Of a stretch of 64,000 nt of DNA, positions 53,903-64,000 are shown piece after piece (position 1 is the stretch's first letter; every line of letters starts with the position of its first letter). Location: NCBI RefSeq assembly GCF_027579695.1, contig NC_083587.1, positions 55,605,021 to 55,669,020 on the forward strand, read 5' to 3'. The DNA comes from Neoarius graeffei. Lineage: Eukaryota > Chordata > Actinopteri > Siluriformes > Ariidae. Below the pieces are notes generated by a model that was not told the origin of the DNA, searched no databases, and saw only the letters and a program-made list of their open reading frames with translations. The translations under genes were made by a program, and so were the position numbers.

Positions 53903-55525
53903 TCCTGTGCAAAAGTCTTAGGTGCATGTAAAGAAATGCTGGAGACCAAAAATGGCTTAAAAATAATGAAATGAAATGTTTCAACATAAAAAAAACACTA
54001 TAAGCAGTAAGCCATAATAAATGAAACAAAGTCAATATTTGGTGTGGGCGGCACGGTGGTGTAGTGGTTAGCGCTGTCGCCTCACAGCAAGAAGATCCTG
54101 GGTTCGAGCCCCGGGGCCGGCGAGGGCCTTTCTGTGTGGAGTTTGCATGTTCTCCCCGTGTCCGCGTGGGTTTCCTCCAGGTGCTCCGGTTTCCCCCACA
54201 GTCCAAAGACATGCAGGTTAGGTTAACTGGTGACTCTAAATTGAGCGTAGGTGTGAATGTGAGTGTGAATGGTTGTCTGTGTCTATGTGTCAGCCCTGTG
54301 ATGACCTGGCGACTTGTCCAGGGTGTACCCCGCCTTTCGCCCGTAGTCAGCTGGGATAGGCTCCAGCTTGCCTGCGACCCTGTAGAACAGGATAAAGCGG
54401 CTAGAGATAATGAGATGAGATGAGATATTTGGTGTGCGATGACCCTTTGCTTTAAAAAAAAAAATTGTCGTCTGAGGTCCAGTGAGTGCAGTTTTATGTG
54501 GAAATGAGCTGTAGGTTTTACTGAGCGTCTTACAGAACCAGCCACAGTTCTTCTGGACACTTTGACTGTCACGCTCGCTTCTTCATTTTGCACCAAAACC
54601 CAGCAGCCTTCATTATGTTTTCTTTTTTAATCTGAAAAGCATCTCTTGTGGAATACTCTGCTCAGATACAAACATTATTTCCCTGTAACTATAAAGCTAT
54701 ACTGCCTTTCAGATTTTTCAAGTGTAGGTCATAAAAAGAATTTTCCTCGACACACAGTTATTTCTGTTTAGTGGACCGAAAGATACTGAATTCAAATCAC
54801 AGACTTCCAATTTTATTAGTTTTTTTTTAAATAGAACATTTAATGAATTTAAGGCCACGTGGCCCTAAATTCTCTGCTATTTTTTCCTGCTTCACCATGA
54901 CCCAATTCAAGATACTATGTCAGGCATGACATGGTGGGCTTTCCCCGTTCGCGCAAGGCGTTGTGGGATACAAATTTGAAACAGGAGAGAAAAATGGAGG
55001 ATGTGAGTGTGCGAATGAAACGTGAAAGACGGACTACAGTAACGTAAAGCGAGAAGAAAAGACGTTATGTTATACACGAAGGAAAAAAAAAACGCAGGAC
55101 CAAATTAATAAATATCGGCGCTCAGCGAGCACCTCGGTGTGATCAGCTGTTCGTTTAGCGACAGAATGATAGAACTGTCAGTGCACGGTCAAAGGGAAAC
55201 CTGCGCATGCGCACACACACACACACACACGGACTTCGTCTGTCTGGTTGAGTGCACGAAGCGAGCGATTTCATGCACATTATTTGCTTTAATCCCCTCA
55301 AATTAAATAACTTCCCAGCCACAGAATGGCCTGATATTTTGTGAGATATTACAGAAATAAACATACATCACAATGACCACATTTCAGAGGGAACTAAATT
55401 TCACCGATTTTATGAAATCGAAAGGCCGTCTCGCTTTAATTTTATGCTGGAAAATGAACGTTTGGACTCTATACAAAGTTTGTTTGAAAAAAAAATACGG
55501 TGCCTAAGACTTTTACACAGTACTG
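53900..55525. mobile_element. Tc1/mariner-like TIR element (GTGCAAAAGTCTTAGG), with SINE
   Basis: Left end GAGTCCTGTGCAAAAGTCTT; right end AAGACTTTTACACAGTACTG followed by TA (55526-55527). A TA precedes the left end inside the (AT)n run. Without the SINE it is about 1.24 kb. The GGTGTGCGATGACCCTTTGC line resembles the common fish family, but no transposase frame exists. A second TGCGCATGCGCA site at 55202-55213 and a short (CA)n lie inside. Confidence 0.75.
54047..54424 (+). mobile_element. tRNA-derived SINE, GATGA-tail
   Basis: Full-length forward copy, near consensus, with a perfect 12-bp duplication ATATTTGGTGTG (54035-54046 and 54425-54436). Confidence 0.96.
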
Positions 55526-55527
55526 TA

Positions 55528-56814
55528 TATGTGTCATTTAATAAATGGGCATTAATATGATGTCATGTGATATATATTGTGATATTCCATAGTAATGTCA
55601 GCACAGAGACTCTTCAAAACACTTTCATGTTCAATTCATCATGAAGCAGCACTTTCAAGCAGAGTTTGTGCTCTTGCGATGAACTCTGTCCCTTTCAAAA
55701 GGAAGCACAACAATAGGAGTCTTGTTATTTTTGGACATGAAGTGTTAAGACCTCATCCTTCTGTTCACTGACTGAGATTTTTATTTTACAAAAAGGAAAT
55801 GCTGACTTTGACAGAGGAATCATGCAATGGCATTGCGATCATTTTGAAAACGGGACTAACAATAGACTAAAACGGGACTAAAACTGTAATCGCAATGATT
55901 ATAGTTTGCTAAGGAAAATTTAATATGCCTTCTACACATGGCTACTTATTGGCCATCTGTGACTGACTGATATTTTATTGAGCTGCGAACAGAAACTGTC
56001 ACTAAATGGAGCAGAGGGCAAGAATGACCTCCAACACGAATGCATTCAATTCGCAAATGCTTCGCATAATCAGGAATCATGTGCTGTCGTAGTAACTGGA
56101 ACCAGCATAAATAATAAATACAATAACACGAGTGGTAGACTGATAAGGCCTGAGGGAAGATCAGAATTAATTTTATGCATGGAGTGTGTTGGAAGTTGCC
56201 TAACTCTAACTCAGGAGAAAAGTGTTCCAGATTCAAGGAGCTTCTCTCGAGAAAGCATGATGCCTAAAGCTACAAACAAGTGGAGGATCTGAGGGTGTAG
56301 AGAGACTGGTACGGTAGATCAGAGAGATAAGAAGGAGTGAAGAAGAGAGGGAATTTTTAGCAAATGTTTTGACCATTCTGGTTTCTAGATTTGGAGATTG
56401 ATGAGATTGAAACCCAGAGTCTCACAACAGCGCTGGTTGTTATGGATTTGTCTGGAGATGGATGTTATCTTCAGTTTGACATGCATGCCATGGAATATGG
56501 TCTTTGATGATCATCAGTGTTGACATCTTTCCTTTCTGATTCGAAGAGGTGATTAAGTGAGCAGTTAAACTCAATTACTGATTGATGGTGGGGTGAATGG
56601 TGTGATGTGTGATGCTGAACTAGATTATGATAAGCTGTTGATGGTAGGCTTGAGTGTATGAATGACACACATGTATGTGATTAATCATTCGTATTAAACC
56701 TTTGCTTTGGTTTACTCCAGTAATGTTAATTATTTGGACATAATGTCGCAGAAGTAAGACCTCTTTTATTGCTGTAACTGTTAACATGTCTCCATTTGTG
56801 GTAAAGGTTGCGTC
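55528..56814. other. unassigned sequence
   Basis: About 1.3 kb without element ends, RNA genes or known domains. A 104-codon forward frame at 55978-56292 has no recognisable protein. Possibly unique host DNA. Confidence 0.5.
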
Positions 56815-56859
56815 TAAAAATCACCAGCCACTTTAGTACGGACTTGTTCGTGAGTCTAA

Positions 56860-57533
56860 TGCCGCTTTTCCACTACCAACGCGGCTGAGTTGGGCTGAGC
56901 CATGCCGTGCTGAGTTGGGCTGAGTCGAGCTGAGTGGGGCTGTTGGAGTTGCATTTCGACTACAACCACACTGAACCGTGCTGGCTGGAAGTGGGTGGAC
57001 ACATTGGGTGGAGTTAGCGAAAGTGGGTGGACGTCACGTGATGTCGTTAGGCGGCGCAAACAGTGACATCAGTGACCTTTTAAGCGGTAGTCTCACGACC
57101 CGGATAGTAAACAATAAACATGGAGTCGTTAGTGTTGCTGGTCTTGGTGCTGCGGCTTGTTGTCACCGACAACGCCAACAGATACTGGCAAGAGCGTATA
57201 GATGAGGCGAGGCGCATAAGGCTTCAGAAATTCTCGTAATTCGTAATTCTTCTTCTTCCGGGTTTACGGTGTTTACAGATCCCAGCGTGCTCGCGGGGCG
57301 TGTGTGGGCATGTGAGGACACTCCTTCTCACCAATCAGTGCACAGGGGAGTGTCTCCTCACGCCCCTAGCCCCACTCGGCTCGGTTTGGCTCGCTTCAGC
57401 CCTACTCCAAAACTGTGCGAGTTTTGGGTGCTGAGTAGGGCTGAAGAGAGCTGAGTCGTGCTGTTCTGAGGTAGTCGAAACGCGAGCTGTGTCGGGCTGA
57501 AGTGAGCTGAAAAAGGGTAGTGGAAAAGGCCCA
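56860..57533 (+). mobile_element. PIF/Harbinger-like element P1, copy 1
   Basis: 674 bp with ends TGCCGCTTTTCCACTACC and GGGTAGTGGAAAAGGCCCA, flanked by TAA (56857-56859 and 57534-57536). Three-base TAA targets and GCCCTTTTCC ends fit PIF/Harbinger. A reverse copy is at 62138-62830. The interior has many GCTGAGT..GGGCTGAG repeats near the ends. Confidence 0.85.
57120..57239 (+). CDS. 39-codon conserved frame inside P1 (possible transposase N-terminus)
   Basis: MESLVLLVLVLRLVV followed by NRYWQERIDEARRIRL, ending in a stop at 57237-57239. The same frame survives in the other P1 copy (reverse, 62452-62571) with only four residue differences. A hydrophobic start then a basic stretch resembles the N-termini I remember for fish Harbinger transposases, but that is weak. 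It may be a first-exon remnant. Confidence 0.4.
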   Translation: MESLVLLVLVLRLVVTDNANRYWQERIDEARRIRLQKFS

Positions 57534-57536
57534 TAA

Positions 57537-58057
57537 TGCCCCTTTTCCACCAAAGCAGTTCCAGGGCTGGTTCGGGGCCAGTGCTTAGTTTGGAACCGGG
57601 TTTTCTGTTTCCACTGACAAAGAACTGGCTCTGGGGCCAGAAAAAACGGTTCCAGGCTAGCACCAACTCTCTGCTGGGCCAGAGGAAAGAACCGCTTATG
57701 TCAGCGGGGGGGTTGTTAAGACCAACAACAATAACAAGACCGCGAAAGATCGCCATTTTTAAGTGACAAGAAGCAGCAGCTGTACAAACGCGAAGTCATC
57801 CATTATTATTGCTGTTGTTGTTGTTGCTGCTGCTGCTTCTTCCGTGTTGTTTTTGCTTCGATATTCGCGCCAAGGTTTATGCAAACGTAGCGAAGTAACT
57901 GACGTATACAGCGACGTAATGACGTGGCTCCCCTTAGCACCACGAGCGATGGAAAAGCAAACTGGTTCTCAGCTGGCTCGCAAGTTGAACGAGTTGTGAA
58001 CCAGCACCAGCACTGGCCCCGAACCAGCCCTGGAACTGATTTGGTGGAAAAGGGGTA
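57537..58057. mobile_element. PIF/Harbinger-like MITE P2, back to back with P1
   Basis: 521 bp with ~50-bp inverted repeats (TGCCCCTTTTCCACCAAAGC / TTTGGTGGAAAAGGGGTA, and inner GTTCCAGGGCTGGTTCGG). Flanked by TAA (57534-57536, shared with P1, and 58058-58060). A TTG/TGC trinucleotide run lies near 57812-57838. No transposase. Confidence 0.9.
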
Positions 58058-58473
58058 TAAGATTCCTGTTCTTGGCTCACAGGACCGGAACCCAACGTGG
58101 TCTTCTGCTGTTGCATGCTGAGATGCTTTTCTGCTCACCATGGTTGTAAAGAGTTGCTTTGAGTTACTATATCCTTCCTGGCAAAAAAGCTCAAACCAAT
58201 TTGGCCATCTTCCTCTGACCTCTCTTATCAACAATACGTTTGTTTCGACCCACAGAACTGTCGCTCACTCAGTGTTAATGTTTTTTGTTTTTCGCACCAT
58301 TCTGTGTAAACTCTAGAGACTGTTGTGTGTGAAAACCCCAGGAGATCAGCAGTTTTTGAAATACTCAAACCAAAAATACTCATCTGGCTCAAACCAACAC
58401 CCATACCACAGTGAAAGTCACGCTAGTTTGAGATCACAATTTTCCCATTCTGATGTTTGACGTGAACATTAAC

Positions 58474-59261
58474 CAGTGTTGTAGTTGAGTCACTAAACCT
58501 CGAGTCCGAGTCAAGTCCAAGTCATTAAAGGAAATTTCGAGTCGAGAACAAGACTCCAACGGCACCATTTGATGGTAGTTGTTGCTGCCTTTATGTGAAA
58601 CCGTCTCTGCTACTCTGTTGGACTAACGTTACTGCTCGACTGCCCCATTTTAGTTAATAGGCTACAGATAAAAAGCTTGTTCATCGCTCAGCAAGCCCCG
58701 CCCACTATCAGCAGGGCAAATAACATGAGAGAGGGTTAACACTAGCTAGTTCATCAGTCAGCAAGCAAGCTCCGCTATCAACAGAACAATGAACATAGCG
58801 TGTCACTTCCTTCTCTGGGTGGAGTCTTACCAAATGACGATTGAAGTTCGAGGTTGTCCCCGTCGTCTCCTCGATAGTTCTTCTACATATGGAACACATC
58901 GCAGTGCATTTTTTTCCCACTGCACAAGAAGCCTGTATGAGCAAAGCAGACAATCCTCGGGGCTTCTCTCCAGGCATTTTAGCGGCATTAATGTTAGTTT
59001 GTTCCTGAACATGACGTAGGAACAGGTGAATGTGCATTCTCTTGCATGAAATTAGTAGAAAAATTAATGTAGATATAAATATCTTATGCTAAATTATTAT
59101 GGCATGTTGCAAAAAAAAAAAAAAAAATCCAAGTCCTCGTCTCTAATTTCCAAGTCCGAATGCAGTTAACTTACGAGTCCGAGTCCTAGTCATCAGTGCT
59201 CAAGTCAAGTCACGAGTCCTTAAAATTAGGGCACGAGTTGGACTTGAGTACTACAAGCCTG
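58474..59261. mobile_element. hAT element with a BED zinc finger remnant
   Basis: 788 bp, ends CAGTGTTGTAGTTGAGTC and GAGTACTACAAGCCTG, flanked by a perfect 8-bp duplication ACATTAAC (58466-58473 and 59262-59269). Subterminal zones repeat CGAGTCCGAGTC and CAAGTC motifs. It sits inside element E copy 2. Confidence 0.92.
58708..58977 (-). pseudogene. BED-type zinc finger, N-terminal part of a hAT transposase
   Basis: A reverse frame from MPGEKPRGLSALL with CSICRRTIEETTGTTSNFNR and HLVRLH: Cys-x2-Cys then His-x4-His, the BED layout typical of the DNA-binding start of hAT transposases. About 90 codons. The RNase H-like catalytic domain is absent, so this element depends on another source of transposase. 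The frame extends upstream to 59037 without a domain. Confidence 0.72.
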
Positions 59262-59286
59262 ACATTAACCGAAGCTCTTGATTTGT

Positions 59287-60324
59287 CATCTCATCTCATT
59301 ATCTCTAGCCGCTTTATCCTGTTCTACAAGGTCGCAGGCAATCTGGATCCTATCCCAGCTGACTACGGGCGAAAGGCGGGCTACACCCTGGACAAGTCGC
59401 CAGGTCATCACAGGGCTGACACATAGGCCAAGTTTACATCAGACCGTATCTGTCTCGTTTTCTTCGCGGATGCACTGTCCGTTTACATTAAAACGCCTGG
59501 AAACACCGGGAAACGGGAATCCGCCAGGGTCCACGTATTCAATCCAGATCGTGTCTGGTCCGGTGCTGTGTAAACATTGAGGATACGCGGATACGCTGTG
59601 CTGAGCTCTAGCTGGCGTCGTCATTGGACAACGTCACTGTGACATCCACCTTCCTGATTCGCTGGCGTTGGTCATGTGACGCGACTGCTGAAAAACGGCG
59701 CGGACTTCCGCCTTGTATCACCTTTCATTAAAGAGTATAAAAGTATGAAAATACTGCAAATACTGCCCATTGTGTAGTTATGATTGCCTTTAGGCTTGCC
59801 ATCCTTCCACTTGCAAGTGGTAAGTGACTTGCGCACAGCGGCTCAGTCCCGAATCACTGCTCGTGCACTTCACTCGCGCGCTCTGTGAGCTGCGCAGGGC
59901 CGGAGTGCGCACCCTCCAGAGGGCACTCGCTGTTCAGGGCGGAGTGATTTGGAGCGCAGCCGCTGAGGAGGAAGCGATGAGCCGCACTGACACATTTCTC
60001 AACTTACGTGCCGAATTAGTCATGTGATTAGCGTATCCGTGTATTGGCGTTGCTGTGTGTACGCTAATTGTTTTTAAAAATGTTAATCTGATGATCCACT
60101 CTAATGTAAACCCCACCGTAGACACAGACAACCATTCACACCTACGGTCAATTTAGAGTCACCAGTTAACCTAACCTGCATGTCTTTAGACTGTGGGGGA
60201 AACCGGAGCACCTGGAGAACATGCAAACTCCACACAGAAAGGCCCTCGCCGGTCACGGGGCTCGAACCCAGACCTTCTTGCTGTGAGGCGACAGCACTAA
60301 CCACTACACCACCGTGCCGCCCAC
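59287..60324 (-). mobile_element. tRNA-derived SINE, CTCAT-tail, split by a MITE
   Basis: Reverse copy in two parts (59287-59426 and 60119-60324) with a perfect 12-bp duplication CTCTTGATTTGT (59275-59286 and 60325-60336). It has an internal deletion near 60212. Confidence 0.95.
59427..60118. mobile_element. 692-bp MITE (GCCAAGTTTACAT ends) inside the SINE
   Basis: Begins GCCAAGTTTACATCAGACC and ends CTAATGTAAACCCCACCG, inverted with mismatches. TAG is duplicated on both sides (59424-59426 and 60119-60121); removing the insert and one TAG restores the SINE line GACACATAGACACAG. Superfamily uncertain; 3-bp targets hint at PIF/Harbinger. No credible gene. Confidence 0.88.
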
Positions 60325-60450
60325 CTCTTGATTTGTATCTGCATGATTTTTATGCATTGTGCTGCTGTCAAGGGATTGGCTGATTAGAGAACTGCATCAA
60401 ACAGCAGGTGGATGGATGGGTGTTCCTAATAAAGTGGCTGGTGAGTGTAC

Positions 60451-61359
60451 CCTGTGCACTTTGCCTGTGACTCACTTTCTAGTGCTGTACATATTCCCAG
60501 ATGGATACTGTTACGATTTGCACTTCTCACGTCAAAACTGCTGCTGCTGCTGTAATCATAACTGCTCATACTGAACACCTTTTCAACACACTTCCTAATT
60601 TTTACAACTGTATAAGAGGAACAATTTATAATCTCATTATCTGTTGTGACTGTCACCTTTGGATTCTTCATTAGGGATCTAAATCAACCTAGAGAGTTCT
60701 GTAAAGCTTCTTCAGGACCACTGCTGTTACTAAAAGTGCTATAGAAATAAAACTGAATTGACCTGAATATCTTGAATCGTAATAATAGCTCATTTAAAAA
60801 CACAAAATGCCCAGAGTTTGCTTCTAACACCTCAGATTAAAGTGTCGTCTGTCATTTAGCAAAAGTCAAACCTTCTCAAAACTTCTACTGGCTCACTCCA
60901 CTCATTCCTCTTCACCCGACCAGTATCTGACATATTTACACATTTCATTTTCCAGTAGTTCTAGTACATCATCTGGCTGTTAATAGTGCACTGTATCGTT
61001 CTGAATTTTTCACCGTGAACATTCCACTCATACTAAAGTACTGTCTGGCATTCTGTCCTTTTTTTTTGGCTGGTTTTCATACATATGCAGTTTAAGATAC
61101 TGTTAAATGAAATGGCTGCACATGCCATAGATTACATACCTGTACAAATTTTACAGTTCATTTTTAATAATGAAAGCCTGCATGTGTAAATACCGAGTTG
61201 ATTTATTGACATAGCTGGACTTCAGGGTCCATTAACCACAAGTCCTGCAGAGATGATAATTCAACGAATGCCGATGGACTGAAAAAGCTGCACATCTTTC
61301 TACAACAGCCAGCCAGTAAATCATATCCTGGAGGAAATCGCTCTTCTTCAAAGCATTAC
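60451..61359. other. unassigned sequence
   Basis: About 900 bp; no element ends or recognisable gene. Confidence 0.5.
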
Positions 61360-61573
61360 TTAAATAATATTGGCTGGCGTTGAGTGGCATATCAGATATA
61401 TTCCTTTCAGCTAGAATGATACTGAACGAGTCGAAGACGAGTAGCTGAATGGAATATATCTGACATACCACGAAAAAAAAGCCATTATTATTATTATTAT
61501 TATTATTATACATACACACTCTCTCTTTTCCAGTTTTTCTATGTCCGTTGGTATGTTTTTTTTTCTTGTAAAC

Positions 61574-63078
61574 CAGAGGGGAACCATCAGGGCCTTCTAG
61601 GCCTTCAGAGAAGGCCCAAACATATCAGCATTTCAAATGTTATATTTAATTTATTTCATTCTTTAATTGCTTTCATTCTTTCATAATTTCATGATAATTA
61701 TTCTCTTCTAATTCTAATTCAGCCTCATTTTCTATCAAATTTGCTTCAGAAATGAGCGTTACTGTCCTGAAAACAGTAAAATCAAGTTGTCCAATGAGAT
61801 TTGTTTGTTTGTTGTGTCTAGGCTGAGAAGAGTTTAGAGCTGCTCACGCATTGGTTCGGACTTCATTGCCGGGACAGAAGGCCATGGCAGTGTATGTTTA
61901 TGTAGGAAGTGACAGATGAATTAACCAATCAGATTTTGATTTATGGTAGGAGGGACCAAAAATTTATCACCCTCGGCCTTCTCAACAGCCAATGCGAGCT
62001 TAACCGCGAGTCAGCGCAGCAGTGAAGTCACTTTCCAACCGGTGTAGCATTCATCAGTAGTGTTAGCAAATGCTAATAAAGCAGTCGAGCCAGTGCTATC
62101 AAGAGCAAGTAGAACAGGCTAATGACCGAGAAACTAATGGCCCTTTTCCACTACCCTTTTTCAGCTCACTTCAGCTCGCTTCAGCTCACTTCAGCCCGAC
62201 ACGGCTCGCGTTTTGACTACCAAAAACCAGCACGACTCAGCTCGCTTCAGCCCTGTTTAGCCCCTAAAACTCGCACCGTTTTGGAGTGGGGCTGAAGCGA
62301 GCCAAGCCGTGCCGAGTGAGGTTGGGGGCGTGAGCAGACACTCCCCTGTGCACTGATTGGTGAGGAGGAGTGTCCTCACATGCCCACACACGCCCCGCGA
62401 GCGCGCTGGGATCTGTAAACACCGCAAACCCGGAAGGAGAAGAATTACGAATTACGAGAATTTCTGAAGCTTTATGCGCCTCGCCTCATCTATACGCTCT
62501 TGCCAGTATCTGTCCGCGTTGTCGGTGACAACAAGCCACAGCACCAAGACCAGCAACACTAACGACTCCATGTCCTCCATGTTTATTGTTTACTATTCGG
62601 GTCGTGAGACTACCGCTTAAAAGATCACTGATGTCACTGTTTGCGCTGCTTAACGACATCACCTGACGTCCACCCACTTTCGCTAACTCCACCCAATGTG
62701 TCCACCCACTTCCAGCCAGCACGGTTCAGCGCGGTTGTAGTCGAAATGCAACTCCAACAGCCCCGCTCAGCCCGACTCAGCTCGACTCAGCACGGCACGG
62801 CTCAGCCGTGTTTGTAGTGGAAAAGCAGCATAAGATTTCTGTCTCCAGACTCTTTTGCACGCTCACTATAGTATTTTTCACTCAGACTTAAGTATTCATT
62901 TCCCTGTGTAATTTACTTCATTACTTTTAAAATCAACATCGACAACGACACATAATGGAGCGACCTGGCAGCCTGCCGCTAATCCCTTGCAAAATCCCTT
63001 GCCCTGTTGCTGTTTTGGTGTCTGGCTCAGTTTTGGCTGAGCTCAAGTCCCAGCTCTAATAGTAACGGCTTGCCACTG
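61574..63078. mobile_element. hAT-like family H1, copy 2, split by a PIF-like element
   Basis: Same ends as 20-826 (CAGAGGGGAACCATCAGG; ...GGCTTGCCACTG) and similar along its length; about 809 bp once the inner element is removed. Unlike copy 1, its flanks do not form a clear 8-bp duplication. Confidence 0.87.
62138..62830 (-). mobile_element. PIF/Harbinger-like element P1, copy 2
   Basis: 693 bp with ends TGGCCCTTTTCCACTACC and TAGTGGAAAAGCAGCA, flanked by TAA (62135-62137 and 62831-62833). The matching point in hAT copy 1 (GAAACTCAGATTTC near 570) shows the empty site. Carries the same 39-codon frame on the reverse strand. Confidence 0.9.
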
Positions 63079-63685
63079 TACATATGTGTGAAGAATATCT
63101 AATGACGTTTTGGTAGCCTTTCGGGTGTTCGGTGTGTCTTTCTCTTTCCTGGCGAACAAAGAAATGCTTCTGCACATGCCCAGCAGAAAACTTTCTCATT
63201 GAATATTTACATCAGCTCTGACATGTGACGTCATATTGTCTTGACAACCATGCAATATCGTAAACCATATTCACCATTCATTCTCCATTGGGTAGAGTGA
63301 CGTAATACATGTAGGGTAAGCGATATGCTAACAATATTGCATGCTATCAAACCAAATGAATGAAACCTGCTAGAAGGGAATAGAATACGTTTTTATTCCA
63401 TCGAAAAAGTGTCCTGTATGTATAATAATTCAGAACAGCCCATGTTAAACTATTGAACTTGGGTTTATAATATCCTGTGGAACGTTATTCCAGAGTTCCA
63501 AATTAAGAAAAATGTTGATTGAACATTTATGGAAGGTGTCTGCAGTGACCGCGCAACTGATCAGTAGGTTTTCCACCACATGAAAGTCTTCAGGACTTTT
63601 TCCTTAGAGAGGAAAGTGATGGAACAAATTGTTTATAGATGCTCCTGTATAACATAAGTGATAATAGGAACTAGCTTGTTCTGTA

Positions 63686-64000
63686 TATCCATCCATTATC
63701 TGTAGCCGCTTATCCTGTTCTACAGGGTCACAGGTAAGCTGGAGCCTATCCCAGCTGATTATAGGTGAGAGGCGGGGTATATCCTGGACAAGTCACCAGG
63801 TTATTGCAGGGCTGACACATAGACAAACAACCATTCACATTTGCACCTATGGTCAATTTAGAGACACCAATTAGCCTAACCTGCATGTCTTTGGGGGAAA
63901 CTGGAGCACCCGGAGGAAACCCACGCAGACACGGGGAGAACCTGCAAACTCCACATACCGTAGAAAGGCCCTCGCCGGCCGCTGGGCTCGAACCCAGAAC
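63686..64000 (-). mobile_element. SINE, CCATC-tail, cut by the window end
   Basis: Reverse copy from TCCATCCATTATCTGTAGCC through GGCCGCTGGGCTCGAACCC; the head lies beyond 64000. The 63431-63685 interval before it has no recognisable feature. Confidence 0.92.

Larger units (their letters stand above)
56815..60450. mobile_element. TIR element E, copy 2, with at least five nested insertions
   Basis: Left end TCACCAGCCACTTTAGTACG (56821) and right end AATAAAGTGGCTGGTGAGTG (about 60429-60448) match copy 1 at 7545-9030, as does the body (GCATGCTGAGATGCTTTTCT). Inserts: two PIF-like MITEs, a hAT with a BED finger, and a SINE that itself holds another MITE. Removing all five leaves about 0.6 kb, the size of copy 1 without its insert. 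Confidence 0.8.
61360..63430 (+). repeat. composite repeat C1, copy C (interrupted)
   Basis: Left part (61360-61510) has TTAAATAATATTGGCTGGCG, the palindrome and a TTATTATT run. The right part (about 63079-63430) has ACGTTTTGGTAGCCTTTC, ATATTGTCTTGACAACC and AAAAAGTGTCCTGTATG. Between them lies hAT copy H1-2. Confidence 0.7.

Noticed and set aside
10899-54424. tRNA genes at the SINE heads
   Set aside because: A- and B-boxes are present but no cloverleaf can form; they are SINE promoters.
53325-54596. 423-codon reverse frame
   Set aside because: A chain of two SINE copies, an (AT)n tract and a (TTA)n tract that happens to stay open; no domain.
54841-55440. A separate element inside 53900-55525
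   Set aside because: GGCCACGTGGCC at one side and AAGGCCGTCTCGCTTTAA at the other hinted at ends, but they do not form a convincing inverted repeat and there is no target duplication.
3701-64000. Many 80-140-codon frames with MSLDCGGNRSTRRKP or MQVRLTGDSKLTVGV
   Set aside because: They recur wherever the SINE occurs, in both orientations. They are accidental frames of a non-coding tRNA-derived element.
1-64000. CRISPR array, bacterial operons or phage genes
   Set aside because: No regularly spaced identical repeats; splice sites, SINEs and microsatellites show vertebrate DNA.

Overview
This is animal genomic DNA, almost certainly from a ray-finned (teleost) fish. I recognise no complete host protein-coding gene. 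The fish assignment rests on several signs: a tRNA-derived SINE of the DANA/mermaid type repeated about 19 times; a Rex3 (RTE-clade) LINE containing both standard Rex3 primer-site sequences; a Rex1/CR1-type LINE; two L2-clade LINEs; several Tc1-like transposons with fish-type ends; and a BEL/Pao LTR retrotransposon. Most long open frames are transposon genes or accidental frames inside repeats. The window is intergenic or intronic DNA built by repeated nested insertion, and most insertions can be dated relative to each other from target-site duplications (TSDs) visible in the sequence.

Layout. 1-5.2 kb: two hAT-like elements, two copies of a ~500-bp MITE family, and SINEs. 6.0-9.7 kb: a hAT element, then a TIR element (CACCGGCCACTTTA ends) carrying a TTAA-flanked piggyBac-like insert with five 18-bp dyads. 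10.9-16.4 kb: SINEs, microsatellites, a Rex1/CR1-type LINE with an intact 3' reverse transcriptase frame, and a decayed mariner tail. 17.4-20.8 kb: a deleted Tc1-like element and a degenerate ~180-bp tandem array, split by an intact Tc1 transposon with a full 340-residue DD34E transposase. 22.0-23.4 kb: a hAT element containing a 92-bp hAT MITE.

23.8-40.4 kb is the centrepiece. Two tandem copies of a composite repeat are separated by an L2 LINE. The second copy holds a THAP/SWIM two-gene DNA transposon (ISL2EU-like), which holds Rex3, which holds a BEL/Pao retrotransposon with identical LTRs, which holds another L2 LINE: five levels of nesting.

41.7-50.4 kb: a TTAA-flanked TIR element containing a SINE and Tc1 copy 2, a truncated second Tc1 family, and more THAP and SWIM gene remnants of the two-gene transposon type. 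50.5-52.6 kb: a Tc1-type MITE split by Tc1 copy 3. 52.7-53.0 kb: a GC-rich stretch with an NRF1-type site, a GA tract and a splice donor, the best candidate for a host promoter and first exon. 53.9-60.5 kb: two TIR elements loaded with PIF-like MITEs, a hAT carrying a BED zinc finger, and SINEs. 61.4-64.0 kb: a third composite repeat holding a second copy of the 5'-end hAT element, itself split by a PIF-like MITE, then a SINE running off the window.

The coding content is enzymes of mobile DNA. Only Tc1 copy 1 looks intact as a self-sufficient transposase gene. The LINEs lack 5' ends, the BEL/Pao element is interrupted and frameshifted, and the two-gene transposons are decayed. Short elements (SINEs, MITEs) would depend on enzymes supplied elsewhere in the genome.
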